Positions 24,144-32,729 are shown, counted from the stretch's first letter. The stretch is 36,735 nt of DNA from UBA11606 sp049437325 (GCA_049437325.1 JBMTIM010000032.1:1-36735); one strand, 5' to 3'. Numbers and translations: made by a program. The notes: generated by a model not told the origin, from the sequence alone.

Positions 24144-24395
24144 TCAGCCGACAGCTTCGACAGGGTTGACCGCGATCAACTCGAGCATGTCGAGGCGGTC
24201 ACGCCACCAGTCGGCCGGAACCATCGTCTTGCCGGGAAGGTTGGCAAGGGCGTCGTCGACCAGCGCAGTCACGTCACTGCGGCTGCCCGCTTCCAGTCGG
24301 AGATCGAGAAGCGCATCCATCACCCGTGAGCGGCTGCACACGTCGCCATCGACAGCTTGGCGCATGGTGTGGATGGTGGTTTCCAGATCACTCAT
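24144..24395 (-). CDS. Small uncharacterised protein
   Basis: 83 aa. I do not recognise the family. The protein is predicted mostly helical and acidic, with one cysteine (VCSRSRVMD), a DDALANLPG segment and a tryptophan pair in PADWWRDRLDML near the C terminus. No signal peptide or membrane helix is visible. The ATG at 24395 is the only ATG that fits; the open frame extends to 24719, but the extra residues look antisense-like. AAGAG lies just upstream and GAGGAG farther away. The 93-bp gap to the acyl-CoA synthetase gene and shared strand allow co-transcription. The 194 bp to its divergent neighbour should hold both promoters. Confidence 0.6.
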   Translation of the reverse strand: MSDLETTIHTMRQAVDGDVCSRSRVMDALLDLRLEAGSRSDVTALVDDALANLPGKTMVPADWWRDRLDMLELIAVNPVEAVG

Positions 24396-24589
24396 AGCTC
24401 TTGCAACGTCTCCTCGGGAGGGATTGTTCCTGCCGTCACTACCTACTGCTGTGACGTCTGTCTCGGCTCCACGACCATGAAGGACGCCGATCCGAGGACC
24501 AGTGGTGACTCTACGGGCACAGTACTGCCCTGCGGATGCATACGGATCATCGGACTGCAGCATCGTCATCTCGGTGCAACACTCGCGAC

Positions 24590-25357
24590 ATGACGACGGT
24601 ACAGATCGGTGTTCAGATCCAGCCTCAGGCGACCACTGTCGCCGCCATGCGGGAGTGCTGGAAGGCCGCAGACGAGATGGGCGCCGACTCCATCTGGATC
24701 TGGGATCACTTCTATCCACTCTTCGGCGACCCAGACGAGACCCATTTCGAGGCGTGGACGCTGCTGTCGGTCATGGCTGCAGACACGATCAACGCCAAGC
24801 TCGGCACGCTCGTGACCGGCAACGGGTACCGCAACCCTGAACTCGTGGCCGACATGGCCCGCACACTCGACCACGTCAGCAACGGACGCATGTACCTCGC
24901 CGTCGGTGCCGGTTGGTTCGAGCGCGACTACACCGAGTACGGCTACGAATTCGGAACGGTTGGGAGCCGACTCAGACAGCTCGAGGCCGACCTCCCCCGA
25001 ATGAAGCATCGGCTGGCGAAGCTGAACCCTGGACCGCTCGGCCCGCTCCCCCTGATGATCGGAGGTTCTGGCCGCAGGGTCACACTGCGGCTTGTTGCCG
25101 AGCACGCCGATGCATGGAACTGCTTCGGTCCACCCGACAACGTCGCCGACCTGTGCGAGGTCCTGGAAGACTGGTGCGTCGACGTCGGACGCGACTCCTC
25201 GGAGATCGAGCGGACCGTATCGATCGGTGCCGACGACCCCCACGCCGTGCAGGACTATCTCGACGCAGGAGCCACCCACATCATCGTCGGACTGCACCAC
25301 CCATTCGACATGCACGCATTGCAGCGACGACTCGACGAGCGAGACGCCATCGGATAG
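24590..25357 (+). CDS. LLM-class F420-dependent oxidoreductase
   Basis: 255 aa. Luciferase-like monooxygenase fold, TIM barrel, of the actinobacterial group that uses coenzyme F420 rather than FMN. It shows TVAAMRECWKAADEMGADSIW near the N terminus, WDHFYPLFGD (about 38-47), the GTLVTGNGYRNPELVADMARTLDHVSNGR stretch typical of the family, VGAGWFERDYTEYG, and PLMIGGSGRRVTLRLVAEHADAWN. The substrate is unknown. The ATG at 24590 is preceded by AACACT at a 6-nt distance, a near match to the TANNNT pattern. It is divergent from the small protein and convergent with the SF2 helicase gene, 57 bp away. Confidence 0.88.
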   Translation: MTTVQIGVQIQPQATTVAAMRECWKAADEMGADSIWIWDHFYPLFGDPDETHFEAWTLLSVMAADTINAKLGTLVTGNGYRNPELVADMARTLDHVSNGRMYLAVGAGWFERDYTEYGYEFGTVGSRLRQLEADLPRMKHRLAKLNPGPLGPLPLMIGGSGRRVTLRLVAEHADAWNCFGPPDNVADLCEVLEDWCVDVGRDSSEIERTVSIGADDPHAVQDYLDAGATHIIVGLHHPFDMHALQRRLDERDAIG

Positions 25358-25414
25358 CCCACGATCGACTCCGCCCATCGAAGGCTCGGCTGTGTCCACC
25401 GCTGACGGGTCGGG

Positions 25415-27076
25415 TCAGCGCTGTGAACGCATGCTGTCGAGCCAGTCGTCGGCTGCTTGCAGACGCCGTCGGAGCGCAGGCTCGTCGGCTTCGCCGACCC
25501 GCTCGACCCCCGCCCGTTTGTTGAGCTCCGCGTTGACCAGCGGATGCTCCATGCCGGTCGCCCGAACGAGTTCGAGCACTCTGTCCGCATTCCACTGGCG
25601 AAGATCCTTCTTCCGCGCGTGCTTCGAGCGAAGATCACCGAGTGCACCCTTTGCGTCGACCTCGCGGCCCGGCAGCCTGGGGGGCGGTGGGAGATCGACC
25701 GGTAGACCGGTCAGCTCCGCTGCGGCGATGACGAGATCCTCACCGGGATCGATGCCGTCCTCGGCCGGCGGTGTCGTCTCCTCCCCGTCGAGCGCAGTCG
25801 ACGACAGGGCCTGAAACAGCGACGGCTGTTCCTCGACCCGGACGGCGCGGGAGAGGTCGTCCACTGCCGACTCGCGCTGGGCCTGATTCTCGATCCGCTC
25901 GTTGATGGAATGCCGACGTTGGGATGCGATGTTCTGGGCGTGGTGGCGCAGTCGGGGATCGTCGGGCACATAGAAATACGCCTTCTGTGACGCCAAACCC
26001 GGTGTCCAGCGAGCGATACGTCCGACCGCCTGACGAAAGAAGAGCGGCGTGACCGTCGTGGTGGCATGGACCCCGACACGGAGACGGGGGATGTCGACCC
26101 CCTCACTGATCATGCGGACCGCCACGATCCATGCCTGATCGGAACGGGCGTAGGTCTCGATGACCGCCGACGCATTCGGGTCGTCGGAGAGCGCGACGGC
26201 CGGCGCCTCACCGGTCCACCGTTCGAGCAGGGCGGCGCACGCTCGGGCATGGGCCTGATCGATGGCGATGACCAACCCCCCGGCATCGGGCTGCTGCTTG
26301 CGGATCTGCCGAAGCTTTTCGTCCGCTCGCACGAGCACGGTGGGAAGCCACTCGCCGTTCGCATCGAGGGCAGTTCGCAGGCGTGCGCCGCGGTCCTCCT
26401 GCGTGACGTCGTCGGAGAATGCTGCGTGCTTCAGCGCACCGTCGGCCCCGATCCACTCCATGTGACCGTCGAAGCGGGGAAAGAAGACGGGCCGAACCAC
26501 ACCACCGTCGACGAGCGCCCTGCCGTAGTCATACTCGAAGTCACTGACTGCATCACCGTGATCGCCGAGGCTGTACTCGACGAACGGGATCGGTGCGTCG
26601 TCGGATCGAAACGGCGTACCCGACAACAGCAGCCGACAGTTGGCCTCGGCGAATGCCTCAGCCACCCCTGTGCCCCAGGACAGATCGCCACCGGCATGGT
26701 GCACCTCGTCGAGAACGACGATCCCACCACGGCTGACATCGAACAGCGTGCGGGCCGACGATGCCACCTGGGCGTAGGTGACAACGATCCCGTGCATGTC
26801 CGACGGAATGTCGCCGAGCGAAGCGTCCCATTCGGGTTCGAGGTGAAATCCGAAGCGTTCGGCGGCCGACGCCCACTGGATCTTGAGATGCCGGGTCGGT
26901 GCCACGACGACCAGCGGCAACCGCTCGCCCCGAAGCCAGTGCCGTGCAGCAGTCAACGCAAAGGTCGTTTTCCCGGCACCGGGACAGGCAACGGCCAGAA
27001 AGTTTGCTCGAGGATGATCGAGAAAGGCTCGCAGTGCCTCGTGTTGCCACTGACGCAACGTGATGCTCCGGCTCAA
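25415..27076 (-). CDS. SF2 DEAD/DEAH helicase
   Basis: 553 aa. Superfamily 2 helicase of the XPB/RadD-like group. LRQWQHEAL is the Q-like motif. Walker A is ACPGAGKTT (30-38), and Walker B with the DEVH box lies at residues 123-126. SGTPFRSD is motif III, and RMISEGVDIPRLR plus QAVGRIARW form motifs V and VI. After the motor comes an acidic linker (about 420-460) and a small basic helical domain (RSKHARKKDLRQWN onwards) of unknown role. The substrate and pathway, repair or defence, cannot be decided. The start TTG at 27076 is supported by TACCCT 8 nt upstream; a second TTG at 27058 has a GGAG 7 nt upstream and is possible. It is divergent from the enoyl-CoA hydratase gene. Confidence 0.85.
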   Translation of the reverse strand: MSRSITLRQWQHEALRAFLDHPRANFLAVACPGAGKTTFALTAARHWLRGERLPLVVVAPTRHLKIQWASAAERFGFHLEPEWDASLGDIPSDMHGIVVTYAQVASSARTLFDVSRGGIVVLDEVHHAGGDLSWGTGVAEAFAEANCRLLLSGTPFRSDDAPIPFVEYSLGDHGDAVSDFEYDYGRALVDGGVVRPVFFPRFDGHMEWIGADGALKHAAFSDDVTQEDRGARLRTALDANGEWLPTVLVRADEKLRQIRKQQPDAGGLVIAIDQAHARACAALLERWTGEAPAVALSDDPNASAVIETYARSDQAWIVAVRMISEGVDIPRLRVGVHATTTVTPLFFRQAVGRIARWTPGLASQKAYFYVPDDPRLRHHAQNIASQRRHSINERIENQAQRESAVDDLSRAVRVEEQPSLFQALSSTALDGEETTPPAEDGIDPGEDLVIAAAELTGLPVDLPPPPRLPGREVDAKGALGDLRSKHARKKDLRQWNADRVLELVRATGMEHPLVNAELNKRAGVERVGEADEPALRRRLQAADDWLDSMRSQR

Positions 27077-27084
27077 GGTTCGGC

Positions 27085-27090
27085 AGGGTA
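27085..27090 (-). promoter_or_regulatory. Predicted leaderless -10 element, SF2 helicase gene
   Basis: TACCCT on the minus strand, 8 nt before the TTG at 27076. It is about 37 bp from the -10 of the divergent enoyl-CoA hydratase gene, so the two promoters overlap. Confidence 0.45.
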
Positions 27091-27126
27091 GTCAACGAAG
27101 ATGCCGGTCCCGCGCCACGGGAGCAA

Positions 27127-27132
27127 TAGTCT
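27127..27132 (+). promoter_or_regulatory. Predicted leaderless -10 element, enoyl-CoA hydratase gene
   Basis: TAGTCT, 6 nt before the ATG at 27139. Confidence 0.5.
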
Positions 27133-27138
27133 GCGGCC

Positions 27139-27966
27139 ATGGCCGACGAGCGACCCATCGAAGACCAGATCCGCCTCGACCTGCGCGGTTCGGTGGCGTG
27201 GATCACCATCGACCGACCCGAGGTCGGCAACGCACTCAATCCACCGTGCCGAAACCGCATCCGCGATCTCATCAACGACCTCAACGTCTCCAAACGGGCT
27301 CGGTGCATCGTCTTGACCGCCGCCGGCGAAAAGCTGTTCTGCCCGGGGGCAGATCTCTCCCACGTCTACGAGAAGGACCGCCCCGAGGAGATTCCCGACC
27401 AAGTGGTCGGTGATCCACGCCGAATGATGCTCGATGGTCAATACACGCTTTTCCCCGCCATTCTCGACAGCGACATCCCGATCATTGCCGCAGTGAACGG
27501 CACGGCCGCAGGCATGGGCGCCCATCTTGCGCTCGCCTGCGATCTCGTGATCGCAGCCGACACGTCGAAGTTCGTCGAAGTGTTCGCTCGGCGCGGTCTG
27601 GTCCCCGATGCGCTCGGCCCGTGGTTGCTCCCCCGCATCATCGGCGTTCGCAAGACGATGGAACTGATGCTCTTCGCCGACGACCTGCCCGCATCCGAGG
27701 CCGCCGATCTCGGTCTCGTCAACAAAGTCGTGCCCGCCGCCGACCTCGAGGCAACCGCCACCGAATGGTCCGAGCGCATCGCACGAGGCCCGACCCTGTC
27801 GTTCGGTCTCACCAAATGGCTCGTCAACCAGAGCCTCGACACCGACCGCGCCACGATGATTCACAACGAGTCGATCGCGGTCGAGATGAACACCTACTCC
27901 GAGGACAGCAAAGAGGGCATTGCCAGTTTCCGCGAACGGCGCGACCCGCACTGGAAGGGCTACTGA
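27139..27966 (+). CDS. Enoyl-CoA hydratase/isomerase family protein
   Basis: 275 aa. Crotonase-superfamily enzyme acting on an acyl-CoA thioester. The first oxyanion segment is FCPGADL (67-73) and the second is NGTAAGMGAHLALACD (120-135). FVEVFARRGLVPDALGPWLLPR (145-166) carries the acid/base region, with Glu147 at a hydratase-like position and Asp157 in GLVPD. LGLVNKVVP and TLSFGLTKWLVNQ are typical C-terminal segments. The reaction, hydration or double-bond isomerisation, cannot be decided from sequence. The ATG at 27139 follows TAGTCT by 6 nt. It is convergent with the AAC(3)-like gene, 46 bp away. Confidence 0.9.
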   Translation: MADERPIEDQIRLDLRGSVAWITIDRPEVGNALNPPCRNRIRDLINDLNVSKRARCIVLTAAGEKLFCPGADLSHVYEKDRPEEIPDQVVGDPRRMMLDGQYTLFPAILDSDIPIIAAVNGTAAGMGAHLALACDLVIAADTSKFVEVFARRGLVPDALGPWLLPRIIGVRKTMELMLFADDLPASEAADLGLVNKVVPAADLEATATEWSERIARGPTLSFGLTKWLVNQSLDTDRATMIHNESIAVEMNTYSEDSKEGIASFRERRDPHWKGY

Positions 27967-28012
27967 GTCGGGCGACCGCGCACGACGAAGATCCTGCGCC
28001 GAACTGCGCAGC

Positions 28013-28834
28013 TCAGCGGTAGACGTGTCGCCGCAACCACTCGGTCGTGAAGTCGACGAGTGCGCGAGCACCCATCAGGTGGGCAACACCGGCCCCCACT
28101 GCACCGCTGCGTTGCGCACCGGTGGCGGCAAAGGCATCGCCGATGGTCGCGAACTCGTTGTCTTCGTCGATCTCGTGATGGTCGACCCAGACACGTTCTC
28201 CGGCGACGGTCATCGGAGAACGCTGGGCGAGGAGGGGGTGGCCCTCGGGCACTGCTCGATATTCGGCCACGTGCATCGCCGTGTTGTTGGCATGGCTGAC
28301 GCCGAGGAGGAGGATCTGGCCGTCGATGTCGTAGAGCCGTGCCTGCGGTGAGCCTTCCCCGAGCCCCTGGTCGAGCGAGTGGCCGTCGAGAAGCATGCGC
28401 GTATTCGGACCGATCGCTGCAGCCGACACGGTCGGGTGATTGCTCCGGCACACACCCGGTGACAGCCGAAAGTACTCGGCGATCGAACCCATCATCCGGG
28501 TCGGACTCTTTGCGACATCGAACGGGGGCATTGCTTCGCGCATCGACTCGATCCATTCGACCGGTATCGGCGGATTGCGCCAGTTCGCCGGATCGGTGTA
28601 CTGCCCGGAGTGGGCCGGCATCATCAGCGTTCCGGTAGGACCGATTGCCCCGATGAGGGCATCGACGACGGCCTCCGGTCCGCCGACGACGTACCCGAGC
28701 GCCGAAAGCGAGGCATGCACCATGACCGTTGCCCCGGGTGCCAGTCCGAGCGCTTCGAGGTCGGATCGCAGGGATGAGGTCGTCGACGGCCGATGCGTTG
28801 CTGCAATCAGCGCTCGTTCCTGTCCGGTACCCAC
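28013..28834 (-). CDS. AAC(3) aminoglycoside N-acetyltransferase family protein
   Basis: 273 aa. Antibiotic_NAT-family acetyltransferase (AAC(3)/YokD group) that uses acetyl-CoA. Family features are MVHASLSALGYVVGGPEAVVDAL (38-60), LMMPAHSGQYTDPANW (70-85), PPFDVAKSPTRMMGSIAEYFR (103-123), SNHPTVSAAAIGPN (131-144) and LLLGVSHANNTAMHVAEYRA (175-194). Actual aminoglycoside resistance is not shown; many chromosomal members have other roles. The GTG at 28834 gives the usual length, with GGGAG 10 nt upstream; the frame is open to 28957, but that part is arginine-rich. The 204-bp divergent region to the lipoprotein gene holds no further gene I can support. Confidence 0.82.
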   Translation of the reverse strand: MGTGQERALIAATHRPSTTSSLRSDLEALGLAPGATVMVHASLSALGYVVGGPEAVVDALIGAIGPTGTLMMPAHSGQYTDPANWRNPPIPVEWIESMREAMPPFDVAKSPTRMMGSIAEYFRLSPGVCRSNHPTVSAAAIGPNTRMLLDGHSLDQGLGEGSPQARLYDIDGQILLLGVSHANNTAMHVAEYRAVPEGHPLLAQRSPMTVAGERVWVDHHEIDEDNEFATIGDAFAATGAQRSGAVGAGVAHLMGARALVDFTTEWLRRHVYR

Positions 28835-29038
28835 TCGAATTGCGCTCCCGTCGAGGTCAGCTGCGCAGACCGCCCGATCAACACGTCGCCGCGACGACCG
28901 TCTCGTGCTGCGCCGCGTTGTGTCGAACCTGCGACGCGAGGTTATCCCCACCTGCAAACGGCGTCCCCGGATCGTCGATCACCGCAGCGGTTGCGACGGA
29001 ACGACGCGTCGTCGAACTCCACCTGGCAGCATGGTCCG

Positions 29039-29338
29039 ATGCGCACATATCGACGTTTCTTCGGTCTTCTCGCTGCCCTTGCCGTGGCCACCCTCACGCT
29101 CCCAGCCTGTGGCGGGAACGGCTCGGATGTCGACCGGGCCCAGGAATTCTGCGCCGAACTGGCGGCCGGGACCGCACCGTTCGACGTCTTCCAGTCGATG
29201 CGTGATGAGTACCCCGATCAACCCGATTGGGCCGCAGCCGCCAAGGGCTGGGCAGCGTCGACGTGTCCCGACCAGCTCGCCTCGAACGAACAGCTGCGCA
29301 ACATCATCTCCAACACGGGAGGCGACCCCGACTCCTGA
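29039..29338 (+). CDS. Small predicted lipoprotein
   Basis: 99 aa. The N terminus has arginines (MRTYRR), a hydrophobic stretch (FFGLLAALAVATLTL) and a lipobox-like LPAC with Cys24, consistent with export and lipidation. The mature part is short and hydrophilic, with cysteines in EFCAEL and STCPDQ that could form a disulfide. I do not recognise the family. The start is the ATG at 29039; CAGCAT lies 6 nt upstream, a partial match to the local -10 pattern. It is 32 bp before another probable lipoprotein on the same strand, so both may share a transcript. Confidence 0.72.
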   Translation: MRTYRRFFGLLAALAVATLTLPACGGNGSDVDRAQEFCAELAAGTAPFDVFQSMRDEYPDQPDWAAAAKGWAASTCPDQLASNEQLRNIISNTGGDPDS

Positions 29339-29370
29339 TCGGTCGGAACGCCCCGATCGACGGCACGGCC

Positions 29371-30441
29371 GTGGCCATCTCCTCCCTCCCGACGCATCCC
29401 GTCCGCCGGGCGTGTCGGCTCCTGGCGGTCCTCGTTGGCCTCGGTGCGCCGGCCGGGTGTGGTGCGCCCGGACCCGTGGATGCCGACGCAGTCGTCGGCG
29501 AGTCCGAGGCGGCGGTGGTCACCTCCGAACCAGCTGACACAGGACCAAACTCTCGACCCGACGAGCCGGAACTCGCCCTCCAACCCGACGAGCCAGAACT
29601 CGCCGATACAGCGAACGTGGCAGGTCAACCCGGCGTCGAAGAGATTGTCATCGATCAGGTCGTCGATGGCGTCGTGGTCGAGCGCCGAGCGTTGATCGCA
29701 GTTCCCCAAACCGATGGTGGCAACGGTGACGAAGACGACACCGACACGACGGTTCCGGTCTTGGTCGTCCTGCACGGCAACGGCGGACAACCCGAGGGCA
29801 TGCTTCGCGCCCTGCAACCCGTGATCGACCAGAACCGTTTCATCACGCTCATTCCCGAAGGCCTCGAACGCAGCTGGAATCTCGGACGCGAAGCCTCCAC
29901 CGCTGATGACGTCGCCTTTGTCGAACGCTTGCTCGATCGGATCGCTGGAGTCCCCTCCGACACCGGCAAACCGACCCTTGGGCGGATCTATGCGTTCGGG
30001 TACTCAAACGGCGCCGGCCTCGTGCATCAACTCATCGCCCGCACCGATCGGTTTCATGCCGTTGCGGCTGCGGCCAGCGGACTCACCAACGACCTGGTGC
30101 CGCCGGGTTCGGTTGCGCCGGTGTCCGTTCTCAGTCTGCACGGGACCGAAGATCAACTGGTGCCATACGACGGAGGGATCGGTGTCGCCGGACACGACTT
30201 CCTTCCCGTTGAAGACAGCGTTGCGGTGTGGGCCGATCGATTCGGCTGCGAGACCGAGCCCGACCTCACCCGCACTGCCGACGGCAACATCCGGCTCGAG
30301 TGGGGCACCTGCGACGATGGCCACCGGGTAGTGCATTACGGCATCGAGGGCGCAGGCCACGGCCTTCCACCCGACCTCGAAGGAGGGCTTCTCGACCTCG
30401 TGATCGACTTCTTCGAAACGGCAGGGCGACTCGGAGGCTGA
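29371..30441 (+). CDS. PHB-depolymerase-like secreted esterase (LpqC-like)
   Basis: 356 aa. Alpha/beta-hydrolase of the esterase PHB depolymerase family. An N-terminal export signal (RRACRLLAVLVGLGAPAGC) ends in a lipobox-like PAGC at Cys30. A low-complexity acidic linker with two PDEPELA repeats (63-78) follows, then the catalytic domain from about residue 90. Ser212 lies in FGYSNGAGL, Asp261 in HGTEDQLVP and His330 in EGAGHGLPPD, a complete triad. VLHGNGGQPEGM (134-145) is the oxyanion-hole loop, and Cys293 and Cys314 could pair. The ester substrate, a polyester or a feruloyl-type ester, cannot be decided. GTG at 29371 is the first start that gives a signal sequence. It is convergent with the P450 gene, 13 bp away. 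Confidence 0.85.
   Translation: MAISSLPTHPVRRACRLLAVLVGLGAPAGCGAPGPVDADAVVGESEAAVVTSEPADTGPNSRPDEPELALQPDEPELADTANVAGQPGVEEIVIDQVVDGVVVERRALIAVPQTDGGNGDEDDTDTTVPVLVVLHGNGGQPEGMLRALQPVIDQNRFITLIPEGLERSWNLGREASTADDVAFVERLLDRIAGVPSDTGKPTLGRIYAFGYSNGAGLVHQLIARTDRFHAVAAAASGLTNDLVPPGSVAPVSVLSLHGTEDQLVPYDGGIGVAGHDFLPVEDSVAVWADRFGCETEPDLTRTADGNIRLEWGTCDDGHRVVHYGIEGAGHGLPPDLEGGLLDLVIDFFETAGRLGG
29557..29604 (+). repeat. Two-copy repeat in the esterase linker
   Basis: Two 21-bp copies, differing at one base, with a 27-bp period, encode the repeated peptide PDEPELA. They lie in the extracellular linker between the lipobox and the esterase domain. Confidence 0.8.
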
Positions 30442-30454
30442 GCCCTCGACCGGA

Positions 30455-31666
30455 CTACGACAGACGAACGTGCATGTGCTCCACGCCGCGCAGGGTGAAG
30501 CGGCGCCGCCACGACGGCTCACCCACGATTTCCCACGTGTCGTAGCGGTCGAGCATGCGGTCGAGCAGCGCCTGCCCCTCGAGTCGGGCCAGCGCCGCGC
30601 CGAGGCAGTAGTGAATGCCCGACCCGAACGAAAGCACCTGGGTGTCGGTGCGGGTCACATCGAACCTGTCCGGATCGTCGACAACATCGGGATCGCGGTT
30701 GACGGCCCCGATCAACGTCATCGTCCCCGACCCGGCCGGGATCGTGACCCCGCCGAGCTCGAGGTCTTCGAACACATAGCGCCCGTCCATCTGCACAGGA
30801 GGGTCGAACCGCAGCACCTCCTCGATCGCACCCGGAACGAGTGAGCGGTCGCTGCGCAACAACTGGTGTTGGTCCGGGTGGGCGACGAGCTGCCGAACCG
30901 TGTTGCCGAGCAGGTGTGTCGTCGTCTCGAAGCCGGCTGCGTAGATCAGCAGGGTGTTGACGATGATCTCGTCCTCGGTGAGCTTGTCTTCGCCGTCTTT
31001 GGCTTCGATCATGCCGCTCAACAGGTCGTCTTGCGGATCAGCGCGGCGGCGTGCAATGAGATCGACGACATAGGCGGTGATCTCCTCACCGGCGGTGTCG
31101 GCGGCTGCGATCTCGTCATCGGTCGCTGTCGGTTCGATCCCGACGCCGAGGTCGTAGATCAGGGGTCGAAGGAACTCACGGTCTGCCTCGGGTACGCCGA
31201 CAAGGGCGCTGATCACATTGGCAGGCAGGGGGAACGCCACCTTGTCGACGAAGTCGCCGTCACCGTCGAGGTCGTCGAGCAAGGCGTCACACATCGCCTC
31301 GACCTCGGGCCGCATCTGCTCGACCCGACGCGGCGTGAACGAGCGGGCCACCAGCCCCCGAACCCGCGTGTGGTCGGGCGGGTTGAGGAACAGCATCGAG
31401 AGCGCACCCGTTCGAGCCCGGCGTGAACTGCCGTCGATCGCAGTGCGATCGCCGCCCTCGAGGCCCGCACCGCTGCCGCATCGCGGGTCGCGCAGCATTG
31501 CCTTCGCGTGTTCGTACCGGTTGACGACCCAGGTCCCGGTCACCGACGTCTGGAAGATCGGCGCATGGTCACGCAGCTGGTTGTACAGCGGGTACGGATC
31601 GGGAATACACGCAGGGTCGGTGAGGACTCGGATGAGGGTGGCGTCTGGATCGAACGGCTCGGTCAT
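30455..31666 (-). CDS. Cytochrome P450
   Basis: 403 aa. Soluble bacterial class I P450 monooxygenase. The I-helix oxygen-binding motif is AAGFETTTH (about 243-251). ExxR is Glu283 to Arg286 in IEEVLRF, and the heme loop is SFGSGIHYCLGAALAR with axial Cys354. FLNPPDHTRVRGLVARSFTPRRV (93-115) is the helix C region seen in actinobacterial P450s. No ferredoxin or reductase gene is adjacent, so redox partners must be encoded elsewhere. The substrate is unknown. The ATG at 31666 has GACACT 8 nt upstream, a weak match to the local -10. It is 97 bp downstream of psuG on the same strand. Confidence 0.94.
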   Translation of the reverse strand: MTEPFDPDATLIRVLTDPACIPDPYPLYNQLRDHAPIFQTSVTGTWVVNRYEHAKAMLRDPRCGSGAGLEGGDRTAIDGSSRRARTGALSMLFLNPPDHTRVRGLVARSFTPRRVEQMRPEVEAMCDALLDDLDGDGDFVDKVAFPLPANVISALVGVPEADREFLRPLIYDLGVGIEPTATDDEIAAADTAGEEITAYVVDLIARRRADPQDDLLSGMIEAKDGEDKLTEDEIIVNTLLIYAAGFETTTHLLGNTVRQLVAHPDQHQLLRSDRSLVPGAIEEVLRFDPPVQMDGRYVFEDLELGGVTIPAGSGTMTLIGAVNRDPDVVDDPDRFDVTRTDTQVLSFGSGIHYCLGAALARLEGQALLDRMLDRYDTWEIVGEPSWRRRFTLRGVEHMHVRLS

Positions 31667-31763
31667 GTCGGTGAAGTGTCGCAGTCAGGGCGGCTCGGCT
31701 TCTCAACGATGGTGGATCAGCTCGTCGCAGACAAACCGGGGCGAAAACCAGCGGTCGACGCCG

Positions 31764-32681
31764 TCACGCAGCGCTGACCGCCAGAGCGATCTCGGCTGCG
31801 ACCCGAGCATTGTTCTCGGCGAGCGCGAGGTTCGCAGGGACGCTGTCCCCCTCCGTTGCCGACGCGATCGCGGCAAGGACGGCCGGGGTGACTCCTGGAC
31901 CGCGAACGCCCGTGCGTTCGGCGGTTGCAAGTGCGTCGGCAATGGCAGCGTCGATACGACCGGCGTCGAGTTCGTCGGCTTCGGGAATCGGGTTGGCGAT
32001 CAGGACACCTCCCGGGTGGCCGAGTTCACCGTTTGCTACGAGCAGCGCTGCGACCTCCGCTCCCGAACGCACCGTCATCGTGACCCGATGTCCTGAATCG
32101 CGCGTGTAGAACGCTGGGAAGCGATCGGTGTTCCAACCGACCACCGGGACGCCAAGCGTCTCGAACTCCTCGAGCGTTCGACCGAGGTCGAGGAAGGCCT
32201 TCGCCCCGGCCGACACGGTGACGACCCGATGTCGGGCAATCGCAAGGAGGTCATGGGAGATGTCACCGGTCTGCGAAGCATCACGGTGGACCCCGCCGAT
32301 GCCCCCGGTCGTGAAGACCGACACACCTGCTCTCGCGGCCAACGTCACCGACGCCGACACGGTGGTGACGCCCACGTCGAGACCGGTTGCGTGGGCGTGA
32401 CCGAGATCCCGAGCTGCGATCTTGGTCGTCGCAGCGAGCACCCGTTCGGTTTCGCGCCCCGGTGCCACACCCACGACGCCGACCCCGTCGATCACGGCGG
32501 TCATCGCCGGGACCGCACCCGCAGCACGGATCGCCTCCTCGCATCGATCGAGCGCCTCACGGTTGGCGGGCTGCGGGAGGCCGAACGCGCTGTAGATCGT
32601 CGACTCCATCGCCACGATCGGCGCACGGGCCTCGATCGCTGCCGCAACCTCGTCACCGACCCGAAAGACGTTGGTTCCCAT
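31764..32681 (-). CDS. psuG: Pseudouridine-5'-phosphate glycosidase
   Basis: 305 aa. Cleaves the C-C glycosidic bond of pseudouridine 5'-phosphate to uracil and ribose 5-phosphate. It has MESTIYSAFGLPQPAN with Glu26, ATTKIAARDL with Lys87, and SAGAKAFLDL with Lys161, matching the Glu and two Lys of the E. coli active site. TTGGIGGVHRDASQTGDISHDL (124-145), with the metal-binding Asp region, and FYTRDSG are conserved. Length is normal. The kinase psuK is not adjacent, so pseudouridine phosphate must come from a kinase elsewhere. The ATG at 32681 has TAGTCT 7 nt upstream; the frame stays open to 32951 but is not homologous. It is divergent from the second acyl-CoA synthetase gene. Confidence 0.93.
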   Translation of the reverse strand: MGTNVFRVGDEVAAAIEARAPIVAMESTIYSAFGLPQPANREALDRCEEAIRAAGAVPAMTAVIDGVGVVGVAPGRETERVLAATTKIAARDLGHAHATGLDVGVTTVSASVTLAARAGVSVFTTGGIGGVHRDASQTGDISHDLLAIARHRVVTVSAGAKAFLDLGRTLEEFETLGVPVVGWNTDRFPAFYTRDSGHRVTMTVRSGAEVAALLVANGELGHPGGVLIANPIPEADELDAGRIDAAIADALATAERTGVRGPGVTPAVLAAIASATEGDSVPANLALAENNARVAAEIALAVSAA

Positions 32682-32688
32682 CGATCGG

Positions 32689-32694
32689 AGACTA
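32689..32694 (-). promoter_or_regulatory. Predicted leaderless -10 element, psuG
   Basis: TAGTCT on the minus strand, 7 nt before the ATG at 32681. Confidence 0.5.
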
Positions 32695-32729
32695 CGACGC
32701 CGGGTGGCCCCCGGTGCACCTGAGCCACT

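Noticed and set aside
20085..24329. Long plus-strand open frames opposite the PLP enzymes and the acyl-CoA synthetase
   Set aside because: They are antisense to genes with intact catalytic motifs, and are Arg/Gly/Val-rich without domains.
27967..28012. Inverted repeat TGCGC-GCGCA between convergent genes as a terminator
   Set aside because: The stem is only five bases, there is no T-run, and such pairs are frequent in GC-rich DNA.
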